NCBI RefSeq assembly: GCF_030145815.1
Contig: NZ_JAIXHL010000007.1
Span: 1-64,000, forward strand
Origin: Sphingomonas sp.
Lineage (GTDB): Bacteria; Pseudomonadota; Alphaproteobacteria; Sphingomonadales; Sphingomonadaceae
Reading direction: 5' to 3'
Length of the DNA stretch: 64,000 nt
In this document: positions 45,060 to 54,065 of the stretch, in pieces
Layout: each line of letters opens with the position of its first letter
How positions within the stretch are numbered: the first letter of the stretch is position 1
Notes under the pieces: model-generated
What the model was told of the DNA's origin: nothing
Seen by the model: only the letters and a program-made list of their open reading frames with translations
Databases searched by the model: none
Translations under genes and position numbers: made by a program

Positions 45060-46694
45060 ATGAGGGGTTTTGCCGCCTTGCTGGCCATGTTGCTTGCTGC
45101 GCCTGCTGTTGCGCAGCAGAGCACGGCGCGATTCGATTTCGTCAGCTACACGGCGGAATCAGCGGCCCCGTCGCTACCCGCTGGCCATTATGCCAATCCG
45201 GTTTTGCCCGGCTTTCGTCCCGATCCGTCGATCGTGAAGGTGGGGCAGGATTTCTACCTCGTCACCTCGACCTTTGCCTGGTTCCCCGGCATCCCGGTCT
45301 ATCATAGCCGCGACCTGGTGAACTGGCGTCAGATCGGCAATGCGATCGACCGGCCCGAGATGCTCGACTTCAGCGGTCTTGCGCTCGACCGCGGTGTCTT
45401 CGCGCCTACGATCGAATATCATGACGGCACCTACTACCTCCTCAACACCTGCGTCGGCTGCCGCGACAATTTTCTGCTCACCGCGAAGGATCCGGCGGGG
45501 CCGTGGAGCGGGCCGCACTGGCTGGAATTCGGCGGGATCGACCCGTCGATCTACTTCGAGGATGGCCGCGCCTGGATCGTCAACAATGACGCCCCGCCGG
45601 GGCCGCCCGAATATGACGGCCACCGCGCGCTGTGGATGCAGGAAATCGACCTCGCGACGTTCAAGATGAAGGGGCCGCGCCACCTGCTCGTCGACAAGGG
45701 CGTCGACCCCGCGACCAAGCCGATCTGGGCGGAAGGGCCGCATATCTACAAGGTCGATGGCTGGTATTATCTCTCGGCGGCGGAGGGCGGCACGGCGGAT
45801 CAGCACGCGCAGACCATCTATCGCTCGCGCAACCTGACCGGCCCGTACACGCCAGGTGCGGTCAACCCGATCCTGACGCAGCGCGACCTGCCCGAAGATC
45901 GCCCGAACCCGGTGCAGGCCACCGGCCACGCCGATTTCGTCAAGCTCGACGATGGCAGCTGGTGGGCGGTGTTCCTCGCCACTCGCCCGTTTCGGGGGCA
46001 GGAGACGTTGCTCGGGCGTGAGACGTTTCTGCTGCCGGTGACATGGAAGAGTGGCTGGCCATCGATCCTGCCGCCGCGCACTCCGCTGCCCGCCAGCGTC
46101 GCGCGCCCGAACCTGCCCGCATCGCCCGGCGAAGCGCGCGACTGGCGCGAGGAGTTCGACGCGCCGAAGCTTGGCATTGACTGGATGATGCTGCGCACGC
46201 CCAAGGGTTCGCCATGGTGGCGGATCGCCGATGGTGCGCTGACGCTCGACGCGCGCCCGGTCGCGGCGGGCGCGCTCGCCCAGCCAAGCTATATCGGCAA
46301 GCGCATGCGCCATCCCCAGGCAAGCTGGACCACGCGCGTGTCTTTCGATCCCAAAAGCGCGTCGGACCGCGCCGGGCTGCTCGCGGTCGCCAACGAGCAT
46401 CATCTGATGTTCGCGGGGCTCGAGGGCGACAATCTCGTGGTGCGGCGCCGCATCTCGAAGGATGAGCCAGAGAACGGCGTGGTGATCGCATCGGTCCCGC
46501 GCGGTGGTGCCACTCAGGTCGAGCTCAAGCTGAGCTTCGACAAGGGCGTGGCGCAGGCGCAATGGCGCCCGGTCGGCGACACCGCATGGCGCAGCATCGC
46601 GCGCGATGTCGACGTCTCGCGCCTCGCCACCATCCATGCCGGGCTGTTCATGGGCCTGGTGGTCGGGCCACACGCAGCTTCGGGAACGCCATGA
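45060..46694 (+). CDS. GH43 beta-xylosidase/arabinofuranosidase
   Basis: A 544-residue secreted family 43 enzyme (signal peptide ending AVA-QQ near residue 19). The five-bladed propeller has the general base Asp55 in RPDPSI, the pKa modulator Asp161 in GGIDPSIY and the acid Glu225 in AEGPHIY. A C-terminal beta-sandwich (about 375-540) is the GH43 accessory domain. GGAGAGGAG precedes the ATG; the frame's earlier start at 44979 has no site. Its last four bases overlap the next halogenase gene (ATGA), starting a run of four coupled genes. Confidence 0.93.
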   Translation: MRGFAALLAMLLAAPAVAQQSTARFDFVSYTAESAAPSLPAGHYANPVLPGFRPDPSIVKVGQDFYLVTSTFAWFPGIPVYHSRDLVNWRQIGNAIDRPEMLDFSGLALDRGVFAPTIEYHDGTYYLLNTCVGCRDNFLLTAKDPAGPWSGPHWLEFGGIDPSIYFEDGRAWIVNNDAPPGPPEYDGHRALWMQEIDLATFKMKGPRHLLVDKGVDPATKPIWAEGPHIYKVDGWYYLSAAEGGTADQHAQTIYRSRNLTGPYTPGAVNPILTQRDLPEDRPNPVQATGHADFVKLDDGSWWAVFLATRPFRGQETLLGRETFLLPVTWKSGWPSILPPRTPLPASVARPNLPASPGEARDWREEFDAPKLGIDWMMLRTPKGSPWWRIADGALTLDARPVAAGALAQPSYIGKRMRHPQASWTTRVSFDPKSASDRAGLLAVANEHHLMFAGLEGDNLVVRRRISKDEPENGVVIASVPRGGATQVELKLSFDKGVAQAQWRPVGDTAWRSIARDVDVSRLATIHAGLFMGLVVGPHAASGTP

Positions 46695-48196
46695 CCGATC
46701 CGGTGCGCGTCGTCATCGTCGGGGGTGGAACCGCGGGGTGGATGACCGCATCCGCCCTCGCGCGCTTCCTGCCCGGCGTGGCGGACGTGCGCCTGATCGA
46801 ATCCGAGGAAATCGGGATCGTCGGGGTGGGGGAGGCGACCCTCCCGCACCTGCGCGCCTTTCTCCAGCGGCTCGGCATTCCCGAAGCCGAGATGATGCGC
46901 GCGACCAACGCGACCTATAAACTCGGCATCGATTTCCGCGATTTCGGTCGGATTGGCGATCGCTACATCCACCCGTTCGGTGCCTATGGCGTCGATCTCG
47001 CCGGGGTCGGGTTCCACCATTATTGGCTGCGCGCCAGCGCCGAGGGGAGCGCGCGTCCGATCGAGGACTATTCGCTCCCGATCGTCGCGGCGCGCGCCAA
47101 TCGCTTTGCGCTGCCCCCGGCCGATGGCGACTTCCTGTCGACCAGCTATGGCTGGGCCTATCAGTTCGACGCCACCCGGCTTGCCCCGATGCTGCGCGGC
47201 TATTCCGAAGCGCGCGGCGTCACACGGACCGAGGGGCGCGTCACCGGCGTCGAGCGCGACGGTGAGAACGGGAACGTCACCGAACTTGTGCTGGAGAGCG
47301 GCGAGCGCGTTGCGGGCGACCTGTTCATCGACTGCTCGGGCTTTCGCGCCTTGCTGATCGGCGGGACGATGGATGCGGCGTGGGAGGACTGGTCGCACTG
47401 GCTGCCCTGCGACCGCGCTGCGGCACTGCCCGCGACCTCGCCCGCCGGGCCGATCGAGCCCTATACCCGCGCGACCGCGATGACGGCCGGCTGGCGCTGG
47501 CGCATCCCGCTCCAGCACCGCATCGGCAATGGCTATGTCTTTTCGAGCAGTTTCCTGTCGGAAGATGAAGCGTGCGAAGCGATCCTTGGCGCGGTCGAGG
47601 GGAATCCGCTCGCCGACCCGCGCATCCTGCGCTTTCGCGCCGGACGGCGGCGCGAAAGCTGGGTCGGCAATGTCGTCAGCATCGGGCTCGCCAGCGGCTT
47701 TCTCGAACCGCTCGAATCGACCAGCATCCACCTCGCGCAAATGGCGGTGATGCGGCTGATCGAGCTGTTTCCGGAGCGCCAGATCGACCCCGCCGACCGC
47801 GCCGCGTTCAACGCGACGGTCGATTATGAATATGACCGCGTCCGCGACTTCCTGATCCTGCATTATCATGCGACGACGCGCGACGATTCGGACTTCTGGA
47901 ACCATGTCCGCACGATGGCGCTGCCCGACAGCCTGGCCGGCAAGCTGGAGTTGTGGCGCGAGGTCGGGCGAATCGAGAAATATGGCGAGGGCCTGTTTCT
48001 CGAACCCAGCTGGGTCGCGGTCTATCTGGGGCAGGGGATGGTGCCGCGGCGCTATGATCCGCGCGCCGACAATCCCTCACCCGCCGCGCTGACCCGTGCG
48101 CTCGACGACATTGCGCGCACGATCCGCGAACGGGTCGATGCGATGCCCGACCACGAAGCGGCACTGCGTGCCCAAGGCGCATGGGGGGCGGCATGA
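46691..48196 (+). CDS. Flavin-dependent halogenase family protein (copy 2)
   Basis: A 501-residue tryptophan-halogenase homologue with all hallmark residues: FAD motif VGGGTAGW (10-17), probable catalytic Lys77 in TYKLGIDF, WRWRIP (268-273) and LEPLEST. No signal peptide is seen, so it should act in the cytosol. Both ends overlap neighbours by 4 bp (GH43 before, degenerate homologue after), so it is translated as part of the xylan-degradation operon. Substrate and halide use are unknown. A flavin-dependent activity other than halogenation is also possible. Confidence 0.88.
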   Translation: MTDPVRVVIVGGGTAGWMTASALARFLPGVADVRLIESEEIGIVGVGEATLPHLRAFLQRLGIPEAEMMRATNATYKLGIDFRDFGRIGDRYIHPFGAYGVDLAGVGFHHYWLRASAEGSARPIEDYSLPIVAARANRFALPPADGDFLSTSYGWAYQFDATRLAPMLRGYSEARGVTRTEGRVTGVERDGENGNVTELVLESGERVAGDLFIDCSGFRALLIGGTMDAAWEDWSHWLPCDRAAALPATSPAGPIEPYTRATAMTAGWRWRIPLQHRIGNGYVFSSSFLSEDEACEAILGAVEGNPLADPRILRFRAGRRRESWVGNVVSIGLASGFLEPLESTSIHLAQMAVMRLIELFPERQIDPADRAAFNATVDYEYDRVRDFLILHYHATTRDDSDFWNHVRTMALPDSLAGKLELWREVGRIEKYGEGLFLEPSWVAVYLGQGMVPRRYDPRADNPSPAALTRALDDIARTIRERVDAMPDHEAALRAQGAWGAA

Positions 48197-49293
48197 GCGG
48201 CCCGGCCAGCGTTGCGGTGCTGGGCAGCGGCGTGGTTGCGCTGTCCGCCGCCATCGCCTTTCGCCGCGCGCTTCCTGTGGCGCGGATCACTTTAGTCGAG
48301 CGACCGGCCGATCCCAGATCGCTGCTCGACCGCATCGGTGCGGCGACGCTGGCAATCGACGCCTTCCACCGCGCGATCGGGCTGGACCAGCAGCTGTTCA
48401 TCCGCCGCACCGGGGCGGTTGCGATCCATCGTGTCACGCTGAACGGCGAACTGCTCGGCGCGCCCGGCGCGATCCCGCATGTCGAGGGTGTCGCGCTGCA
48501 TCAACTCTGGCTGCGGCATCTGGCCGAGCGACCCGAGACCGCGCCCGGCTGGGCTGCGCTTACCGCGCCCGGGGCAGAGCCGTTCGGCGTGCGCTTCGAC
48601 ATGCCTGCCTACATCGCGCTGCTCGCCGAAATGGCGGCGGCGCTCGGCATCGTGCGGGGCGAAGCGGATGCTGCCGACCTGCTGCTCGACTGCACAGTGC
48701 CGGGCGCTGGCTGGCTCGACGCACCGCTGCCGAGCATCGTTGCAGAGTCGGTCGCGCCCGGCGCCACCGAAGGCGAGACGCTGAGCATTGCCGACGGCGC
48801 AGTGGAGTGGCAGGCACCGCCCTGGGGCTGGCGGCTTGTCCGCGGAGCCGGATTGCCGCCCGGGCGCCATCCGATGCCCCGCTCCGGGCGCAGCATTGCG
48901 CTCGGCGAAGCGGCGCTCGTCGCGGAAAGCTTCGACGGCCATGCGCTCTCCGCGGTCCATGCCGATATCCTGCGCGCGATCGAATTCATGCCGCATGCCG
49001 ACCCCAGCGCGCGCGAGGCGGCGGAGTATAACCGCCGCACCGCCATCGCCCATCAGCGCCTGCTCGACTGGTCGAGCGAACGCTGGGGCGTTTCGGCGAC
49101 CGAAGATCTCGCTGCCCTGCGCGCCGGATTTGCCGCGCGTGGGCGCATTCCCTATCGCGACGGCGATCCCGTTACTCCGGGCCAATGGGTCGGCTGGTGG
49201 TTCGCGAACGGGGTTCGCCCCGAGCGCGTCGACCCCACCGCCCGCGCTGTGCCCGAAGACCAACTGATCCGCATCATGGAGAGGAATAGATGA
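48193..49293 (+). CDS. Degenerate halogenase-like protein, catalytic lysine lost
   Basis: A 366-residue relative of the adjacent halogenase, recognisable from GVALHQLWLRHLAE (against GVGFHHYWLRASAE), LRAIEFMP and AAEYNRRTAIAHQRLLDW. The FAD motif is altered to LGSGVVALSAA, the catalytic lysine segment reads AVAIHRVTL with no Lys, WxWxIP is WGWRLV (211-216) and EPLEST is replaced. It is about 135 residues shorter. It still has an intact frame overlapping both neighbours by 4 bp, so it is probably expressed. It may be a non-catalytic partner of the halogenase or bind flavin or a ligand; this is inference. Confidence 0.75.
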   Translation: MSGPASVAVLGSGVVALSAAIAFRRALPVARITLVERPADPRSLLDRIGAATLAIDAFHRAIGLDQQLFIRRTGAVAIHRVTLNGELLGAPGAIPHVEGVALHQLWLRHLAERPETAPGWAALTAPGAEPFGVRFDMPAYIALLAEMAAALGIVRGEADAADLLLDCTVPGAGWLDAPLPSIVAESVAPGATEGETLSIADGAVEWQAPPWGWRLVRGAGLPPGRHPMPRSGRSIALGEAALVAESFDGHALSAVHADILRAIEFMPHADPSAREAAEYNRRTAIAHQRLLDWSSERWGVSATEDLAALRAGFAARGRIPYRDGDPVTPGQWVGWWFANGVRPERVDPTARAVPEDQLIRIMERNR

Positions 49294-51749
49294 AGCGTTT
49301 GATGCTCCTGGCGCTCGGCGCCGCGCTGGCCGCACCGCTGGCCGCGCAGGAAAGCCCGGTGAACCCCGAGATCTGGCCGAGCCCAACCTGGCCGCAGCAG
49401 ACGGACAACGCTGTCGAAGCGAAGATCAAGGCGCTGATCGCCAAGATGAGCGTCGAGGAAAAGGTCGGCCAGATCGTCCAGGCGGACATCGCCAGCGTCA
49501 CCCCCGCGGACGTGCGCAACTATCATCTCGGCTCCGTTCTCAATGGCGGCAGCAGCGGTCCATACGGCGACGATTTCGCCGCAGCGCCCAAATGGCTGCA
49601 ACTCGCCGATGAATTCTATGAGGCCTCGGTCGACAAGAGCGGCGGGCGGGTCGGCGTGCCGATCATCTGGGGCACGGACGCCGTCCATGGCCACAGCAAC
49701 ATTATCGGCGCGACGCTGTTCCCGCACAATATTGGCCTTGGTGCGATGCGCGACCCGGACCTGATCGAAAAGATTGCGCAGGCGACCGCGCTGGAGATCC
49801 GCGCGACGGGTCAGGAATGGACCTTCGCCCCGACCGTCACCGTCCCGCGCGATTTCCGCTGGGGCCGCGCCTATGAGGGTTATTCGTCCGACCCCAAGCT
49901 CGTCGCTTCCTATGTCGAGCGGATGGTGCGCGGGCTGCAGGGGCCGGGTGCCGGAACGAACCTGCTCTCCGGCCCCTATGTCATCGCCTCGACCAAGCAT
50001 TTCCTCGCCGATGGCGGCACGCATGAGGGGCGCGATCAGGGCGATGCGCGGATCAGCGAGACCGAACTGCGCGACATTCACGGCGCCCCCTATGTCCCCG
50101 CGATCGAACAGGGCGTGGCGACGGTGATGGTCAGCTTCTCGAGCTGGAACGGCACCAAGATGACCGGGCACAAGGGGCTGCTGACCGATGTGCTCAAGGA
50201 GCGGATGAACTTCGGCGGCTTCCTCGTTTCCGACTGGAACGCGCACGGCCAGGTCGAGGGCTGCACCAATGCCTCCTGCCCGAAGGCGGTCAATGCCGGG
50301 CTCGACATGTATATGGCCCCCGACAGCTGGAAGCCGCTGTGGCATTCGCTGGTCGCGCAGGTGAAGTCGGGTGAAGTGCCGATGGCGCGGCTTGACGATG
50401 CGGTCGCGCGCATCCTGCGGGTCAAGATGCGGCTCGGCCTGTTCGAGGCGGGCAAGCCCTCGACGCGCAAATATTCGGGCGACTGGTCGCTGCTCGGCCA
50501 TGCCGATCACCGTGCGGTGGCGCGCGACGCGGTGCGCAAGTCTTTGGTGCTGCTCAAGAACAATAGCTCGCTGCTGCCGGTGAAGGCGGGCGCGCATGTG
50601 CTGGTCGCGGGCGATGCCGCCGATGATATCGGCCGCCAGTCGGGCGGCTGGACGCTGACCTGGCAGGGCACGGGCGTGAAGAACGACCAGTTTCCCGGAG
50701 CGACCTCGATCTGGAAGGGGCTGCAGGACGCGGTGACATCGACCGGCGGCAGTGCCGAGCTGGTCGCGGACGGCAAGTTTGCCAAGAAGCCCGACGTCGC
50801 GATCGTGGTGTTCGGCGAGACGCCCTATGCCGAGTTTCAGGGCGACCTCAAGACGCTTCAGCTGCGCCCGGAATTGCGCAAGCCCTATGAGACGATGAAG
50901 GCGCTCAAGGCGCAGGGGATTCCCGTGGTCGCGGTGATGGTCACCGGCCGTCCGCTGTTCATGAACCCCGAACTCAACGCCGCCGACGCCTTCGTCGTCG
51001 CGTGGCTGCCGGGATCGGAAGGGGCGGGCATCGCCGACCTGCTGGTCCAGCGTAAGGATCGCCGCGCGCCCTATGACTTCACCGGCAAACTGCCCGTCGC
51101 CTGGCCCGCCACCGCGCGCGCCGATGGCCCGACGCTGTTTCCCCTCGGCTATGGCTTGACGCTTGCCGGCGGCCCGGTGGCATGGAAGCCGCTGTCGGAG
51201 GACAGCGAAGTCCCCGACGAGGATGCTGGCAATGTCTATTTCGCGGGCGGCGTTCCGCCAGCGTCCTGGTCATTGCTGGTCTATGGCGACCCGGCGGATT
51301 CGACGCGCATCACCACGGTGCCGGCGGTCGCGGCGAGCGGGCGGGTGCGCGTCACGGCCGTCGACCATGTCGTGCAGGAAGGCGCGCGCCGCTTTGCCAT
51401 CGCCTCGGGCTCCGCCGATGTCGCGGTCGCAACCCAGGCGCCGCTCGACCTCACGCGCGAAACCAATGGCGACGTCATGCTGGTCGCGACGATGCGCGTC
51501 GATGCCAAGCCAGCGGGTGCGCTGCATTTCCGCATCGGCAATGCCTCCGTGCGCGCGACCGCAGTCGAGGGCGCGAAGATCGGCGACTGGGTCAGCTATG
51601 GCGTCCCGCTCAAATGTTTCGCCAAGGGCGGCGCCAATCTCGGCCGGGTCGAGGCACCGTTCGTGCTGCGCAGCGAAGGGGCGGTCACCTACAGCCTGTC
51701 GCGCGTCGCGCTGGGCACGGCGGCCGACCGCGTGATCGCCTGCCCGTAA
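49290..51749 (+). CDS. GH3 exo-beta-glucanase-type enzyme with C-terminal accessory domain
   Basis: An 819-residue secreted family 3 glycosidase of the ExoP/1,4-beta-D-glucan glucohydrolase type, different from the two GH3 genes at 28788-33568. The signal peptide ends LAAQ-ES near residue 20, the nucleophile is Asp315 in FLVSDWNAHG, and KHFLADGGTHEGRDQG lies near 236. A C-terminal jelly-roll domain of about 170 residues follows in place of a fibronectin III domain. It is the last of four coupled genes and ends one base before the convergent halogenase gene. The substrate may be beta-glucan or xyloglucan fragments rather than xylan. Confidence 0.92.
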   Translation: MKRLMLLALGAALAAPLAAQESPVNPEIWPSPTWPQQTDNAVEAKIKALIAKMSVEEKVGQIVQADIASVTPADVRNYHLGSVLNGGSSGPYGDDFAAAPKWLQLADEFYEASVDKSGGRVGVPIIWGTDAVHGHSNIIGATLFPHNIGLGAMRDPDLIEKIAQATALEIRATGQEWTFAPTVTVPRDFRWGRAYEGYSSDPKLVASYVERMVRGLQGPGAGTNLLSGPYVIASTKHFLADGGTHEGRDQGDARISETELRDIHGAPYVPAIEQGVATVMVSFSSWNGTKMTGHKGLLTDVLKERMNFGGFLVSDWNAHGQVEGCTNASCPKAVNAGLDMYMAPDSWKPLWHSLVAQVKSGEVPMARLDDAVARILRVKMRLGLFEAGKPSTRKYSGDWSLLGHADHRAVARDAVRKSLVLLKNNSSLLPVKAGAHVLVAGDAADDIGRQSGGWTLTWQGTGVKNDQFPGATSIWKGLQDAVTSTGGSAELVADGKFAKKPDVAIVVFGETPYAEFQGDLKTLQLRPELRKPYETMKALKAQGIPVVAVMVTGRPLFMNPELNAADAFVVAWLPGSEGAGIADLLVQRKDRRAPYDFTGKLPVAWPATARADGPTLFPLGYGLTLAGGPVAWKPLSEDSEVPDEDAGNVYFAGGVPPASWSLLVYGDPADSTRITTVPAVAASGRVRVTAVDHVVQEGARRFAIASGSADVAVATQAPLDLTRETNGDVMLVATMRVDAKPAGALHFRIGNASVRATAVEGAKIGDWVSYGVPLKCFAKGGANLGRVEAPFVLRSEGAVTYSLSRVALGTAADRVIACP

Positions 51750-51750
51750 C

Positions 51751-53238
51751 CTAACGCACCATCGCCGCGATCTGATCGGCATGGCCGGGGAGCTTCCCCG
51801 CCACATCGGCATAGGTCGCGGCGATCTGGCGCATCGCTGCAGTCACCCGCGCATCGTCCATCGAATCCACCAGCGGGTCATAGCCCTGGGGCATGATCCC
51901 CTGGCCGATCAGCAACGCGACCCAGCTCGGCACGCCGAACAGGTCATGGTCGTAGCGGCGGATACGCCCGCGCTCGCGCCACAATTCCAGCTTTCCGGCG
52001 AGGCTGTCGGGCACCGTCATCTCGCCCACATGGCGCCACAGGGCGGTGTCGCGCCGCTGGGTCGCCTTGTAATGCAACACGATGAAATCGCGCACATATT
52101 CGTACGCCTCGTGCATCAACCGGTTATATTCGTTGCGCCCCGCCGCGCCCATACCGCTGTCGGGAAACAGCCACATCAGTTTCGATATGCCGGTCTGGAT
52201 CAGGTGGATGCTGGTCGATTCGAGCGGCTCGACAAAGCCGGCCGACAGGCCCAGCGCGACCACATTGCCGACCCATTGCTGCTCCCGCACCCCGGCGGTG
52301 AACGACAGGCCGCGCGGTTCCGCCGTCGCCGGTGCATCCAGATTGGCGAGCAAGGTCTCTCGCGCGCGCTCCTCGCTCGCGAACGCGCTCGCATAGACGA
52401 TGCCGTTGCCGGTGCGATGCTGCAGCGGGATGCGCCACTGCCACCCGAATTCATGCGCGGTGGAGCGCGTCAGTGGGGTCAATGGGTCGGCGCGTTCGCA
52501 CGGCACTGCGATTGCCCGATCGCACGGCAACCAGTGCGACCAGTCGCGATAGCCAACCCCCAATGCGTCGCCCAGCAACAGGCTGCGAAAGCCCGAACAG
52601 TCGATGAAGAAATCGCCCGGAACGCGCCGGCCGTCGTCGAGCAGCACGGCGGCGACATGGCCGGTTGCCGGATCGCGCTCGACCGACGCGATCTTGCCCT
52701 CGACCCGCGCCACGCCCCCGGCTTCGGCCCGGCGGCGCAGGAACGCGGCGTAAAGCCCAGCATCGAAATGATAGGCATAAGCCATCCCGCCCAGCGGCGT
52801 GCGCGGATCGGCGACGGGATGCGCGAAGCGGTCACGTCGCGCCGCCTGCGCCGCAATCCAATACTCCTCGAGCGCGCCGATCCGGTGCTTGAGCCAATAT
52901 TGGTGGAACGCGACGCCCTGGAAATCATGTCCCAGTTCGCCGAACGGGTGCAGATACCGGTCGCCGACCTGCCCCCAATTAACGAACTCGATGCCCAGCT
53001 TGATCGTCGCACCGGTCTCGCGGACAAAGTCGCGTTCGTCGATGCCCAGCCGGTGGTTGAACTCGCGGATCGGCGGGATCGTCGCCTCGCCGACGCCCAC
53101 CGTGCCGATCGCATCGGATTCGACCAATGTGATCGTGCGGCGTCCATCGTTCAGGAAGCGCGCAGCGGCGGCAGCGGCCATCCATCCGGCGGTGCCGCCG
53201 CCGATGATGACGATGCTGGCGACGGGCGGAGCGGTCAT
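51751..53238 (-). CDS. Flavin-dependent halogenase family protein (copy 3)
   Basis: A 495-residue tryptophan-halogenase homologue with VIIGGGTAGW, Lys80 in TIKLGIEF, WQWRIP (266-271) and VEPLEST all in place. It is closest by eye to copy 1 (22411), sharing AYAYHFDAGLYA, RAVAVPC/RAIAVPC and LTPFTRSTA/LTPLTRSTA. It overlaps the epimerase gene by 4 bp and is the last gene of the operon that starts with GH5 at 56181 behind operator site 5. Cytosolic; substrate unknown. Confidence 0.88.
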   Translation of the reverse strand: MTAPPVASIVIIGGGTAGWMAAAAAARFLNDGRRTITLVESDAIGTVGVGEATIPPIREFNHRLGIDERDFVRETGATIKLGIEFVNWGQVGDRYLHPFGELGHDFQGVAFHQYWLKHRIGALEEYWIAAQAARRDRFAHPVADPRTPLGGMAYAYHFDAGLYAAFLRRRAEAGGVARVEGKIASVERDPATGHVAAVLLDDGRRVPGDFFIDCSGFRSLLLGDALGVGYRDWSHWLPCDRAIAVPCERADPLTPLTRSTAHEFGWQWRIPLQHRTGNGIVYASAFASEERARETLLANLDAPATAEPRGLSFTAGVREQQWVGNVVALGLSAGFVEPLESTSIHLIQTGISKLMWLFPDSGMGAAGRNEYNRLMHEAYEYVRDFIVLHYKATQRRDTALWRHVGEMTVPDSLAGKLELWRERGRIRRYDHDLFGVPSWVALLIGQGIMPQGYDPLVDSMDDARVTAAMRQIAATYADVAGKLPGHADQIAAMVR

Positions 53239-54065
53239 GCGCGCACGCGAGCAGGTTGGGCGATCAGGCGCATCGTCGCGCGATGGCTCGCACCGGGCGC
53301 AACCGTGACGCCAAGCGTGTTTGGGAGGTGCGCGACCGGCTCGAAGCAGAAATGCGGCGCGCCTGCTGGGGTATAGACTACTGCATGATCGACCTCAGAC
53401 TCGATCCGCAGCGCAGCGTCCGCCCAGGCGATCGTGGCGACGCCATCCCACCCCGAAAAGGCGCAGTCGAGCGCGCGTTCGGCCACTGCGAAATCGACCT
53501 GCCGGTCGGCAATTTCGACCGGATCGCCCGGCAGCATCCGCGCATCGGGTGGCCAGCGCCGCTCCGCCGCAAAGCGCAGCCGCGCGCCCGCTGCCGGAAA
53601 ATAGGGGTGATGCCCGCACGCCAGCGGCGCGTCGAACGCCTCCAGATTGCGCGCCGTCAGCGTGACGGTCAGCGCGTCGGGGGTCAGCTCGACACGCTGC
53701 TCGACCGTAAAGGCAAACGGCCAGCGCGCATCGCCCGGGTGGTCCAGCGTCAGGATGACGCAATCGACACGGGCCTTGTGCACGGCCCAACGCGACGTCC
53801 AGCCGATGCCGTGGATCGCATGCGGCTCGGGTGCAAAATTCGGCGCAATCGCATGGGTCTCCCCCGCCCAGTCGAACCGCGCATCGGCGATCCGGTTGGA
53901 AAAGGGCACCAGCGGAAAGCTGGCCATGCCCAGCGGATCGTGCGCCGCCAGTGCCTCCGCCGATGCGGTGCGCAGCATCGGCCGGCCGTCGATGGTCCAG
54001 CTGGTCAGCGCGCCGCCCAGCGCCGGGGCAACCGCCGCGCGCGCTGCCCCGGCGGTCAGGATCAA
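53235..54065 (-). CDS. Aldose 1-epimerase (mutarotase)
   Basis: A 276-residue mutarotase of the galactose-mutarotase fold, which interconverts alpha and beta anomers of aldoses. Conserved residues are visible in PHAIHGIGW, CGHHPYF (catalytic His) and the catalytic Glu in FCFEPVAHLPN. No signal peptide. Both ends overlap neighbours by 4 bp. In this operon it would speed anomer conversion of xylose or glucose released by the glycosidases, feeding the dehydrogenase. Confidence 0.9.
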   Translation of the reverse strand: MILTAGAARAAVAPALGGALTSWTIDGRPMLRTASAEALAAHDPLGMASFPLVPFSNRIADARFDWAGETHAIAPNFAPEPHAIHGIGWTSRWAVHKARVDCVILTLDHPGDARWPFAFTVEQRVELTPDALTVTLTARNLEAFDAPLACGHHPYFPAAGARLRFAAERRWPPDARMLPGDPVEIADRQVDFAVAERALDCAFSGWDGVATIAWADAALRIESEVDHAVVYTPAGAPHFCFEPVAHLPNTLGVTVAPGASHRATMRLIAQPARVRA

